From: Clostridia bacterium
GTDB lineage: Bacteria; Bacillota; Clostridia; Oscillospirales; CAG-272
Reading direction: 5' to 3'
DNA length: 64,000 nt
NCBI GenBank assembly: GCA_017453305.1
Contig: JAFTKJ010000033.1
Span: forward strand, 1-64,000
The notes beneath the pieces are model-generated. The model was not told the origin of the DNA, ran no database searches, and saw only the letters and a list, made by a program, of their open reading frames with translations. Shown piece by piece: positions 24,436 through 33,223 of this stretch (the first letter of the stretch is position 1; each line of letters begins with the position of its first letter). The translations under genes were made by a program, and so were the position numbers.

Positions 24436-27400
24436 TCAGCGGAAATATTTTACTGCGGATTCAAACAGCTTCATATCGTACTTACCCTCTACGTTCTTGT
24501 AAAGGTCCTTGCCAATACGCTCACTGTGTCCCATTTTACCAAGGACTCTGCCATCGGGAGAGGTAATGCCCTCCACCGCAAGGATCGAGCCGTTGGGATT
24601 GAATGCGGTATCCATGGTAGGCTCGCCCGAAAGATCCACGTACTGCGTTGCGATCTGCCCGTTTGCGGCAAGCTGACGGATCAGCTCCTCGGATGCAAGG
24701 AAGCGACCTTCTCCGTGAGAGATCGGAACGGTGTAGATCTCACCGACCTCCGTGCCTGCAAGCCACGGTGACTTGTTGGTGCACACGCGAGTGCGTACCA
24801 GCTTGGATTGGTGGCGGCTGATGACGTTGTAGGTCAGGGTGGGACAATTTTCATCGGTGTCGATGATCTTTCCGTAAGGAACGAGTCCCAGCTTGATGAG
24901 TGCCTGGAAGCCGTTGCAGATACCAAGCATCAAGCCGTCGCGGTCGTTGAGTAAGCGCTCGACCTGCTCCTTGATTTCGGGGTTACGGAAGAATGCCGTA
25001 ATGAACTTTGCGGAGCCGTCGGGCTCGTCACCGCCGGAAAATCCGCCGGGAATGAATACCATTTGGCTCTCTGCAAGCTTTTTGGATACCGTTTCCACGC
25101 TCTTTGCAACGCCGTCAGCGGTCAGATTGCGGATCACAACGATATCAGCCTCGGCGCCTGCCGCCTCCATGGCACGTGCGGAGTCATACTCGCAGTTGGT
25201 GCCGGGGAACACGGGAATGAGCACCTTGGGACGCGCGCACTTGATTGCGGGAGCGGCGTTGCACCCCTTCTCGTATGCGAAGGTTTCAAGGCTGCTCTTT
25301 GCAGGTGCCTGCGTGGGATATACGCTCTCAAGCGTTGCTTCGTTGATTGCCAACAGCTCTGCCACGGTAGCGCGATCATTGTCAAGAACGATCTCAGCCT
25401 CTGCGGTAGTCTGACCGATCTTGAACGCATATTCGCAAGCAACGTCCTCGCAAAGCTCAGCCACAATAAAGTCCTGCATCATGCCGTTGTACCAATCGTC
25501 CTTGACCGCCCCGTTGGAGGCAAAGCCGATCTCGTTACCGAAGGACATCTTCATAACAGCCTCGGCAAGACCGTTTTCCACAGCCCATGCCGCGCAGATC
25601 TTGCCCTCTTTGCACAGCGCGTGGAAGGCTTCCCACGCCGCCTTAGTGGACTCGGGAGACTCGGTCTTGGGAGCGAATACGTATACGGGATGCCCCGCTT
25701 GCTTGAACTCGGGAGAAATGACGTCGCTCGCCTTGATGGGCGCGATGGCAAAGGAGATCAGCGTAGGAGGAACGTCCTTATCCAAGAAGGTACCGGACAT
25801 GGAGTCCTTACCACCGATGGCGGCGGCGTTCAGCTCCAATTGCGCATCCATTGCGCCAAGCAGAGCCGCAAAGGGCTTGCCCCAGCGCACGGGCTCGTTG
25901 CGCAGCTTTTCAAAGAACTCCTGCAAGGTCAGATATGCATCCTTGTAGTCGGCACCCGCTGCCACGATCTTTGCCATGGAATGATATACTGCAGTATGTG
26001 CGCCTACGTAGGGATCTATACTCATCAAGTCGGCATCCAAGCCCCAAGCCATGACGCTTGCCTGATTGGTGGTCTGTCCGGGGAGCACGGGCAACAGCGC
26101 CGCCATTGCCTGCGCGGGGGTGCGCTGGGTCTTGCCGCCAAAGGGCATAAGCACAGAGCCTGCACCGATGGAGCCGTCAAAGCGCTCAACCAATCCGCGG
26201 CGGCTTGCGGTTTTAAGATCACCTGCCATGTGGCGCAGATCGGTATAGAGTGCCTTGGAGAATACGGAGAGATCCTTTTGCGTGACCTCTACCGCAGAAT
26301 GCTTATCGGCACCGTTGGTGTTGAGAAATTCACGGGAAAGATCGGCAACGGTCTGCCCCTTCCAGGACATGACCATGCGCGCCTCCTTCGTTACGGTAGC
26401 TACGCGATATGCTTCCAGGTTCTCGGCGTCTGCGTAAGCGATAAAGCGATCGGCATCCTCTGCGGCAACAACTACAGCCATACGCTCCTGAGACTCGGAG
26501 ATAGCAAGCTCGGTGCCATCCAAGCCGTCGTACTTTTTGCGAACGGCATCCAGATCGATGCGCAAGCCGTCGGCAAGCTCACCAATGGCAACCGATACAC
26601 CGCCTGCACCAAAGTCGTTGCAGCGCTTGATCAGTCGGGTGACCTCGGCATTGCGGAACAGACGCTGGATCTTTCGCTCCTCGGGTGCGTTACCCTTTTG
26701 CACCTCGGATGCCATGGTAGTCAAGGATTTCATATTGTGGCTCTTGGAGGAACCGGTTGCACCGCCGATTCCGTCGCGTCCGGTGCGTCCGCCCAAAAGG
26801 ATGATGACGTCCCCTGCCTCGGGACGCTCGCGGCGAACGTTATATGCGGGTGCTGCAGCCACAACGGCGCCGCACTCCAATCTTTTTGCTACGTAGCCAT
26901 CGTGATAGACCTCTGCCACGTGTCCGGTCGCAAGACCGATTTGGTTACCGTAGGAGGAATAACCTGCGGCGGCAGTCTGACACAGCTTGCGCTGAGGGAG
27001 CTTGCCTGCCATGGTCTCGGCAATGGACTTACGGGGATCTCCCGCACCGGTGACACGCATTGCCTGATGCACGTACGCACGTCCGGAAAGCGGATCGCGG
27101 ATACAACCGCCAATACAGGTTGCCGCACCGCCGAAGGGCTCGATCTCGGTGGGATGGTTGTGCGTTTCGTTCTTGAACATCAACAGCCAATCCTGCTCCT
27201 CGCCGTTGACCTCTGCCGTGACGTGAATGGAGCATGCATTGATCTCCTCGCTCTCGTCAAGCTCGGGGAGCACGCCGCGTTTTTTCAGCGTTTTGACTGC
27301 GATGGTGGCAATGTCCATCAGCGTTTGCGGACGCTTTGCCGCCTTTTCTTCTCCGTACACCTCTACGCGAGCCGCCAGATAACGCTCGTATGCACGCGCT

Positions 27401-28125
27401 ACGGCAGGATCGTCGATCTTAACGTTATCGATGTGCGTGGAGAAGGTGGTGTGACGGCAGTGATCCGACCAATAGGTATCCACCACACGGATCTCGGTGA
27501 TGGTAGGATCGCGGTGCTCTTCGTTTTTGAAGTAGTTTTGCAGGAACTTCAGATCGTCCAAGTCCATGGCAAGACCAAGACTGTCGAGAAGATTGGAAAG
27601 TCCTGCCTCGTCAAGCGTAGTGAAGCCCGTTACGGTTGCAACGGTGGTAGGAGTGCCGTACTCGATGGCAAGCGTCTCGGGCTTCTCCAAGGATGCCTCG
27701 CGGCTTTCTACTGCGTTGATGACGTATTTTTTGATGGTCTCTACGTCCGCATCACTCAGGCTGCCGCCCAGGATATAGACCTTTGCGGAGCGCACGGTGG
27801 GACGCTCCCCCTGGCTTTGCAGCTGAATGCACTGTGCCGCGGAGTCGGCTCTCTGGTCGAATTGACCCGGCAGAGGCTCAACGGCAAACAGAATGCCGCC
27901 CTTGGCGTCTACCTCATTGGTGACGATATCGAGCTGAGGCTCGGAAAAGACGGTGCGCACTGCCTTTTCAAAGAGCTCGGGGGCAATATTTTCTGCGTCG
28001 TAGCGGTTGAGAATGCGCACCGAGGTCAGTGCTTCAATTCCCAACAGATTTTTCAATTCCGAAAACAGAGCGCTTGCTTCGTGTGCCAGCTCTGTCTTTT
28101 TTTCAACGTAAATGCGATATACCAT
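24436..28125 (-). CDS. purL: Phosphoribosylformylglycinamidine synthase, large fused form (PurL with PurQ domain)
   Basis: A 1229-aa single-chain enzyme converting FGAR to FGAM with ATP and glutamine. The N-terminal PurS-like part is followed by two ATP-binding synthetase halves (TYWSDHCRHTTF, FKNETHNHPTEIEPFGGAATCIGGCIRD). The C-terminal class I glutaminase has the nucleophile in GICNGFQ and the catalytic His in ISHGEGRF. This is the large Clostridia/Bacteroidetes-type clade, unlike the three-subunit PurSQL of Bacillus. It lies 3 nt after purD and 15 nt before fhs. A very long open frame opposite it is a codon-bias shadow. Confidence 0.97.
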   Translation of the reverse strand: MVYRIYVEKKTELAHEASALFSELKNLLGIEALTSVRILNRYDAENIAPELFEKAVRTVFSEPQLDIVTNEVDAKGGILFAVEPLPGQFDQRADSAAQCIQLQSQGERPTVRSAKVYILGGSLSDADVETIKKYVINAVESREASLEKPETLAIEYGTPTTVATVTGFTTLDEAGLSNLLDSLGLAMDLDDLKFLQNYFKNEEHRDPTITEIRVVDTYWSDHCRHTTFSTHIDNVKIDDPAVARAYERYLAARVEVYGEEKAAKRPQTLMDIATIAVKTLKKRGVLPELDESEEINACSIHVTAEVNGEEQDWLLMFKNETHNHPTEIEPFGGAATCIGGCIRDPLSGRAYVHQAMRVTGAGDPRKSIAETMAGKLPQRKLCQTAAAGYSSYGNQIGLATGHVAEVYHDGYVAKRLECGAVVAAAPAYNVRRERPEAGDVIILLGGRTGRDGIGGATGSSKSHNMKSLTTMASEVQKGNAPEERKIQRLFRNAEVTRLIKRCNDFGAGGVSVAIGELADGLRIDLDAVRKKYDGLDGTELAISESQERMAVVVAAEDADRFIAYADAENLEAYRVATVTKEARMVMSWKGQTVADLSREFLNTNGADKHSAVEVTQKDLSVFSKALYTDLRHMAGDLKTASRRGLVERFDGSIGAGSVLMPFGGKTQRTPAQAMAALLPVLPGQTTNQASVMAWGLDADLMSIDPYVGAHTAVYHSMAKIVAAGADYKDAYLTLQEFFEKLRNEPVRWGKPFAALLGAMDAQLELNAAAIGGKDSMSGTFLDKDVPPTLISFAIAPIKASDVISPEFKQAGHPVYVFAPKTESPESTKAAWEAFHALCKEGKICAAWAVENGLAEAVMKMSFGNEIGFASNGAVKDDWYNGMMQDFIVAELCEDVACEYAFKIGQTTAEAEIVLDNDRATVAELLAINEATLESVYPTQAPAKSSLETFAYEKGCNAAPAIKCARPKVLIPVFPGTNCEYDSARAMEAAGAEADIVVIRNLTADGVAKSVETVSKKLAESQMVFIPGGFSGGDEPDGSAKFITAFFRNPEIKEQVERLLNDRDGLMLGICNGFQALIKLGLVPYGKIIDTDENCPTLTYNVISRHQSKLVRTRVCTNKSPWLAGTEVGEIYTVPISHGEGRFLASEELIRQLAANGQIATQYVDLSGEPTMDTAFNPNGSILAVEGITSPDGRVLGKMGHSERIGKDLYKNVEGKYDMKLFESAVKYFR

Positions 28126-28128
28126 ACC

Positions 28129-29397
28129 TTATTTTCCTCCCGCGCGCATTGCTCTTGCGCCAATGTCCTTGCGATAATAAGCGTTTTCAAAATGGATCTG
28201 CTCTACCATGCCGTATGCCTTCTCGATCGCCTCGCCAAGCGTATCGGCAATGGCGGTTGCCCCCAATACGCGGCCGCCGTTGGTAACCAGCTTGCCGTCC
28301 TTGATCGCCGCACCTGCGACGTATACGCCGGATGCAACAGAGGTGGGAATGGTCATTTCAAATCCTTTTTCGTACTTGGAGGGGTAGCCCTTGGACGCCA
28401 TAATGACACAGCATGCGTTGCCATCGTAAAACTCGACGGGGCAATCTGCAAGCGTGCCGTTGGTGGTTGCCTGCATTACGGTGAGCAGATCACTCTTAAG
28501 GAGTGGCAGAACCACCTGCGTTTCGGGATCTCCGAAGCGGCAGTTATACTCGATAACCTTGGGGCCGTTTTCGGTCAGCATCAAGCCAAAGTAGAGGCAA
28601 CCGCGGAAGGTGCGTCCCTCGGCGTTCATTGCGTCCACGGTGGGGCGGAAGATCTCGCGCATACAGCGCTCTGCGATCTCCTTGGTGTAATAGGGGTTGG
28701 GCGCAACCGTTCCCATGCCGCCGGTGTTCAGCCCCGTGTCGTTGTCCCCTGCTCTCTTGTGATCCATGGAGGACACCATGGGGATCACGGTCTTTCCGTC
28801 GGTAAAGGAAAGGACCGACACCTCGGGCCCCGTGAGGAACTCCTCAATGACGATGTGATCGCCGCTGGCACCAAAGACCTTATCCTCCATCATAGAACGG
28901 ACGGCATCCTTTGCCTCATCTCTCGTCATGGCAATGATAACGCCTTTTCCAAGAGCCAAGCCGTCTGCCTTGATAACAGTGGGAATGGGCGCGGTATCAA
29001 GATATGCAAGCGCCGCCTTCATGTCGTCAAACACCTCGTACGCCGCGGTGGGAATGCCATATTTTTTCATAAGGTTTTTGGAAAAGACCTTACTTCCCTC
29101 AATGATCGCCGCGTTTGCGCGAGGACCAAAGCAAGGAATGCCCTTTGCCTCCAACGCATCAACGGCACCGAGCACCAGCGGATCGTCGGGAGCGACAACG
29201 GCATAGTCGATCTTATTTTCCACAGCAAAGGCAACGATCTTGTCGATCTCCTTTGCGCCGATCTCCACGCACGTAGCGTCGGCGGCAATGCCACCGTTGC
29301 CGGGAAGTGCGTAGATCTCGGTCACGTTTTGATTTTCTTTCAGCTTTTTGATAATGGCGTGCTCTCTACCGCCGCCACCAACGACCATAATCTTCAT
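28129..29397 (-). CDS. purD: Phosphoribosylamine--glycine ligase
   Basis: A 422-aa ATP-grasp enzyme forming GAR from phosphoribosylamine and glycine. MKIMVVGGGGREHAI at the start, IKADGLALGKGV in the ATP-grasp region, DHKRAGDNDTGLNTGGMGT and EYNCRFGDPETQ are family hallmarks. ATG 29397 has AGGAGA 8 nt upstream; an earlier in-frame ATG (29430) would add 11 unrelated residues. A dispersed hairpin repeat of about 110 bp lies between this gene and the AICAR transformylase gene. Confidence 0.97.
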   Translation of the reverse strand: MKIMVVGGGGREHAIIKKLKENQNVTEIYALPGNGGIAADATCVEIGAKEIDKIVAFAVENKIDYAVVAPDDPLVLGAVDALEAKGIPCFGPRANAAIIEGSKVFSKNLMKKYGIPTAAYEVFDDMKAALAYLDTAPIPTVIKADGLALGKGVIIAMTRDEAKDAVRSMMEDKVFGASGDHIVIEEFLTGPEVSVLSFTDGKTVIPMVSSMDHKRAGDNDTGLNTGGMGTVAPNPYYTKEIAERCMREIFRPTVDAMNAEGRTFRGCLYFGLMLTENGPKVIEYNCRFGDPETQVVLPLLKSDLLTVMQATTNGTLADCPVEFYDGNACCVIMASKGYPSKYEKGFEMTIPTSVASGVYVAGAAIKDGKLVTNGGRVLGATAIADTLGEAIEKAYGMVEQIHFENAYYRKDIGARAMRAGGK

Positions 29398-29445
29398 CAA
29401 AATTCTCCTGTGATGGTAAAATGTATTCATCTGTGAACGATATAC

Positions 29446-29557
29446 CCCTCTCAGGCACCTTACGGTGCCAGCTCTCCCCGAGGAGAGCCTTTTCTACTTA
29501 AGCCTCGCCCTTTGGGAGAGGTGGCAAACGTCGCTTTGCGACGGGTGACGGAGAGGG
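29446..29557. repeat. MITE-like stacked-hairpin repeat inside the purine operon
   Basis: An element of about 112 bp bounded by CCCTCTC (29446-29452) and GAGAGGG (29551-29557), which form terminal inverted repeats. Inside are small stems: GGCACC/GGTGCC (29454-29459/29464-29469), CTCTCC/GGAGAG (29472-29477/29482-29487), a CTC-GCCC/GGG-GAG type stem near 29504-29520 and CGTCGC/GCGACG (29529-29534/29538-29543). It has no coding capacity. Similar intergenic elements are known to me from other gut Clostridia; that similarity is from memory. Confidence 0.75.
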
Positions 29558-29594
29558 AAAAATTCAAAGGGTTAGGATTTTGGAATTGTATCAG

Positions 29595-30779
29595 TTAGTG
29601 GTGGAACAAACGCATGCCCGTGAAAGCCATGGTCATGCCGTACTTGTTGCAGCAATCGATGACCACGTCGTCGCGGATCGATCCACCGGGCTCTGCAATG
29701 TACTTAACGCCGCTCTTCTTTGCTCTCTCGATGTTATCGTCAAACGGGAAGAACGCATCGGAGCCGAGTGCCACTCCGTCGATGGTGGCAAGGTACGCAA
29801 GCTGCTCTTCGCGAGTGAAGGGAGCGGGCTGCTCGGTAAAATATTTTTGCCAATTGCCGTCGGCGCATACATCCTCCTCGTTCTGATTGATGTAGCCGTC
29901 GATGACGTTATCGCGATCGGGTCTGCCGAGCGTATCCTTAAAGGGCAGGTTCAATACCTTATCGTGCTGACGCAAGAACCAGGTGTCTGCCTTACCGCCT
30001 GCAAGACGGGTACAATGGATTCGGGACTGCTGACCTGCACCAACGCCAATCGCCTGTCCGTCTACTGCGTAGCAGACCGAGTTGGATTGTGTATATTTGA
30101 GGGTGATGAGTGCAATGATCAGATCGCGTACTGCGCTCTCGGGCAGATCCTTGTGCTCGGTTACGATGTTGGAGAGCAACTCACGGTTGATCTCAAAATT
30201 ATTTCTTCCCTGTTGGAAGGTAATGCCGTACACCTGCTTGGTCTCGATCTCGGCAGGAACGTAGTTGGGATCGATCTTGACGATGTTATAATTGCCCTTT
30301 CTCTTGCTCTTGAGGATCTCAAGTGCCTCGGGCTCGTATCCGGGGGCGATAACGCCATCGGATACCTCGCGTTTGATGAGGAGCGCGGTGGTCACGTCGC
30401 AAACGTCGGAGAGTGCTACCCAGTCGCCAAAGGAGCACATGCGGTCGGTGCCGCGCGCTCTTGCGTAGGCGCAAGCCAGGGGGGACTCGTCAAGCCCTTC
30501 GATGTCGTCTACAAAGCAAGCCTTTTTCAGCTTTTCGGAAAGCGGAATACCAACCGCCGCCGACGTAGGGCTGACGTGCTTGAAGGAGGTAACTGCGGGG
30601 AGTCCAAGCGCAGCTTTGAGTTCCTTGACCAGCTGCCAGGAGTTAAAGGCATCCAGGAAGTTGATATATCCCGGTCTGCCGCACAAAATTTCGATGGGCA
30701 GCTCGCTGCCGTCCTGCATGTAGATCTTTGCAGGCTTTTGATTGGGGTTACAACCGTATTTGAGTTCGAATTCTTTCAT
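29595..30779 (-). CDS. Stand-alone AICAR transformylase (PurH transformylase domain only)
   Basis: A 394-aa enzyme adding the formyl group to AICAR to give FAICAR. It matches the AICARFT domain of PurH (KYGCNPNQKPA, SFKHVSPTSAAVG, the catalytic-region KYTQSNSVCYA, GAGQQSRIHCTRLA, FFPFDDNIE, EPGGSIRDD) but has no IMP cyclohydrolase (MGS-like) domain, which would add about 200 residues at the N-terminus. The missing activity is encoded by the PurO-type gene just upstream, 11 nt away. ATG 30779 follows GAGGTG. Normal PurH is about 510 aa. Confidence 0.94.
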   Translation of the reverse strand: MKEFELKYGCNPNQKPAKIYMQDGSELPIEILCGRPGYINFLDAFNSWQLVKELKAALGLPAVTSFKHVSPTSAAVGIPLSEKLKKACFVDDIEGLDESPLACAYARARGTDRMCSFGDWVALSDVCDVTTALLIKREVSDGVIAPGYEPEALEILKSKRKGNYNIVKIDPNYVPAEIETKQVYGITFQQGRNNFEINRELLSNIVTEHKDLPESAVRDLIIALITLKYTQSNSVCYAVDGQAIGVGAGQQSRIHCTRLAGGKADTWFLRQHDKVLNLPFKDTLGRPDRDNVIDGYINQNEEDVCADGNWQKYFTEQPAPFTREEQLAYLATIDGVALGSDAFFPFDDNIERAKKSGVKYIAEPGGSIRDDVVIDCCNKYGMTMAFTGMRLFHH

Positions 30780-30790
30780 TTCACAGCACC

Positions 30791-31507
30791 TCACACGTTC
30801 TTATTTACAATTCTCGTTTCGCTCTTGCCGCTGGCGATGTCGATGTAGCGGACGAAGAGAGAAACCTTGTTATCTTGGTTCAGATTGGTCCAGATCAGGT
30901 CGGTCAGGGTGTCAATGTCCACGTCGGGAAGCTCCAAGGTCTTGGGCTCGCCCTCAAAGGAAGGCAGAGGATTCCCCTCGCCGTTGTAGGTGTGGATGAA
31001 TTTTGCCCTACCTGCCACGGGATTGGAATATGCATAGGTAAATCTTTCGCAGGAGCTGTCGTCACCCTCTGCGCTCTTGAGAATGGACATTGCGTAGTTC
31101 ATGCCATCCTTTTCCAAGCGGATGATGCCGGAAATACGGGGAGTGAAGTTGGGCTTGTCGTCCTCAAACTCACGGGTGCGCAAAGCCTGCTCAAAGGTCA
31201 TCTGCTTGTCCATCAGATCGTAAATGGTATCGGTCTGGTCGCCGTTGGTGACAATGGTCTTGTTACCAAGCACGCGAACGGGATAGTAGATGATGAGGTG
31301 GGGATCGGTCATTTTGGATTCGTCAAACGCCTTGGTGCGCATGGCGTCACCCTCCGCAACGAATACGCGGTTGCGGCTGTTTTCGCTTCTGCCCATGATG
31401 AAGTAAGCAGTAACCGCCTTTTTGCCGTCGGCACTCTTACCGATGATAATGCCTCTGCCGTGATACGCAAGAGAGTTCAATTCATTTGCAATGGTTGCAA
31501 CCTTCAT
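30791..31507 (-). CDS. purO: IMP cyclohydrolase, PurO type
   Basis: A 238-aa protein matching the PF07826 IMP cyclohydrolase family, first described in archaea. It should close the ring of FAICAR to give IMP, the last step of the pathway. Family segments visible are LAYHGRGIIIGKSADGK, AYFIMGRSENSRNRVF, DPHLIIYYPVR and NGDQTDTIYD. It is unrelated to the cyclohydrolase half of PurH. It sits between purN and the stand-alone transformylase, which together replace PurH. Archaeal PurO is about 200 aa, so this one carries a small C-terminal extension. Confidence 0.93.
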   Translation of the reverse strand: MKVATIANELNSLAYHGRGIIIGKSADGKKAVTAYFIMGRSENSRNRVFVAEGDAMRTKAFDESKMTDPHLIIYYPVRVLGNKTIVTNGDQTDTIYDLMDKQMTFEQALRTREFEDDKPNFTPRISGIIRLEKDGMNYAMSILKSAEGDDSSCERFTYAYSNPVAGRAKFIHTYNGEGNPLPSFEGEPKTLELPDVDIDTLTDLIWTNLNQDNKVSLFVRYIDIASGKSETRIVNKNV

Positions 31508-31512
31508 ATCCT

Positions 31513-32154
31513 TTATTCTCCTTTGATATAGACTTTATTTCCGGAAACGGTGATGCGATCCTCGCAAAACAGCTTGACCGCCAGAGGCAGGATCTTCCAC
31601 TCTGCCTCTTCCATAATTCTCTTTTGCAATGATTCGGGAGTATCGTCTTCCTTGACCTCGACCGCCTTTTGCAAAACGATCGGACCTGCGTCGCATTCGG
31701 GTGTTACGATATGCACGGTCGCACCCGACACCTTGACGCCCTTTTCGAGCGCCGCCTCATGTACGTGCAAGCCGTAAAAGCCCTTGCCGCAGAAGGACGG
31801 AATGAGTGCGGGGTGTACGTTGAGAATGCGATTGGGAAATCTTTCATATACCTGCTCGTCGATGATGGTCAAAAAGCCTGCCAGCACGACCAGGTCAATC
31901 TCTGCCGCCACCAGCGCGTCTGCGAGCGCCTTAGAGTAGGCGGCAATGCTTTCATAATCCTTACGGGCGAGCACAAGAGAATCGATCCCATTATTTGCCG
32001 CCCGTTCCAGCGCGTATACACCGGGCTTGGAAGCCAATACCAGCGCGATCTTACCGCCGCTGAGCTCCCCCCTTTTTTCGGCATCGATCAATGCCTGCAG
32101 ATTGGTGCCGCCGCCCGATACGAGAACGGCAATTCTTTTTGTCTGTGTGTTCAT
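31513..32154 (-). CDS. purN: Phosphoribosylglycinamide formyltransferase
   Basis: A 213-aa enzyme that formylates GAR using 10-formyl-THF. The start AVLVSGGGTNLQAL, VLAGFL, and the catalytic region NVHPALIPSFCGKGFYG, followed by SGATVHIVTPECDAGPI, carry the conserved Asn, His and Asp. Its ATG overlaps the purM stop by one base (TGATG), so translation is coupled. The last 25 residues are slightly longer than in E. coli PurN. Confidence 0.97.
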   Translation of the reverse strand: MNTQTKRIAVLVSGGGTNLQALIDAEKRGELSGGKIALVLASKPGVYALERAANNGIDSLVLARKDYESIAAYSKALADALVAAEIDLVVLAGFLTIIDEQVYERFPNRILNVHPALIPSFCGKGFYGLHVHEAALEKGVKVSGATVHIVTPECDAGPIVLQKAVEVKEDDTPESLQKRIMEEAEWKILPLAVKLFCEDRITVSGNKVYIKGE

Positions 32155-33200
32155 CAGCAGAACACCACCCCGTCGTCGCCCTTGACGATCTCGCCGATGA
32201 CGTATGCGTCCTCGCCGTTCGCCTTGAGGATCTCCAAAGCCGTGTCGACCTCGGCCGCAGGAACGACGATGCTCATGCCGACACCCATGTTGTAGGTGTT
32301 ATACATATCACGCTCGGGAATGTTGCCCGTCTTTGCGATCAGATCGAAGATGGGAAGCACCTTGACCGCGGACTTTGTGATCTTTGCGGTCAATCCCTTG
32401 GGAATGGATCTCGGAATGTTCTCATAGAAACCACCGCCCGTGATGTGGCTGATGCCCTTGACGTCTACCTTCTCCAAAAGAGCCAGAACGCTCTTGACGT
32501 AGATTCTGGTGGGAGTGAGCAGAGTCTCTGCCACAGTCTTACCGCCAAGCGCCTCGCAGGGCTCGTACAGTGCAGGAGGATTGTTATCAATATCAAATAC
32601 CTTACGCACCAAGGAGAAGCCGTTGGAGTGAACGCCGCTGGAAGCCAGCGCGATCACAACGTCTCCCTCAGTCATTCTGGTATTGTCCAAAATCTTTTTC
32701 TTATCTACCACACCAACGGCAAAGCCTGCAAGGTCGTAGTCCTCAACCGGCATCAAACCGGGATGCTCGGCAGTCTCACCGCCGATAAGTGCCGCACCGG
32801 ACTGAACGCATCCCTCGGCAACACCGCCTACGATTGCGGCGATCTTTTCGGGATAGTTCTTTCCACATGCAATGTAATCCAGGAAGAACAGAGGCTTTGC
32901 GCCACAGCAAATAATATCGTTGACGCACATTGCAACGGCGTCGATGCCGATGGTATCGTGCTTGTCGGTCAGGATCGCCATTTTCACCTTGGTTCCACAA
33001 CCGTCGGTACCCGACACGAGAACCGGCTCCTCGATGCCTGCAAGGTTCAGGCCAAAGCAACCTCCAAAACCACCCACATCGTCCAGACATCCCTCATTTT
33101 TGGTGCGAGCAATGTGGCTCTTCATCAATTCGACCGCCTTGTAACCGGCAGTAATGTCTACGCCTGCCGCTGCGTAGCTTTCAGATTTGGAATTTTTCAT
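32154..33200 (-). CDS. purM: Phosphoribosylformylglycinamidine cyclo-ligase
   Basis: A 348-aa ATP-dependent enzyme closing the imidazole ring to give AIR. Motifs include [59 protein letters not shown] and [18 protein letters not shown] 33200 follows AAAGGGAG; an upstream in-frame start would run into the end of purF. It is placed directly after purF and overlaps purN by one base. Confidence 0.97.
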   Translation of the reverse strand: MKNSKSESYAAAGVDITAGYKAVELMKSHIARTKNEGCLDDVGGFGGCFGLNLAGIEEPVLVSGTDGCGTKVKMAILTDKHDTIGIDAVAMCVNDIICCGAKPLFFLDYIACGKNYPEKIAAIVGGVAEGCVQSGAALIGGETAEHPGLMPVEDYDLAGFAVGVVDKKKILDNTRMTEGDVVIALASSGVHSNGFSLVRKVFDIDNNPPALYEPCEALGGKTVAETLLTPTRIYVKSVLALLEKVDVKGISHITGGGFYENIPRSIPKGLTAKITKSAVKVLPIFDLIAKTGNIPERDMYNTYNMGVGMSIVVPAAEVDTALEILKANGEDAYVIGEIVKGDDGVVFC

Positions 33201-33223
33201 TTTGCTATATCTCCCTTTTTCAG

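Noticed and set aside
25063..29436. 1457-codon open frame on the plus strand
   Set aside because: It lies opposite purL and purD, whose protein families are certain; it has no start signal and no recognisable domain. It is a codon-bias shadow.
29580..30848. 422-codon open frame on the plus strand
   Set aside because: Antisense to the AICAR transformylase gene; no domain or start signal.
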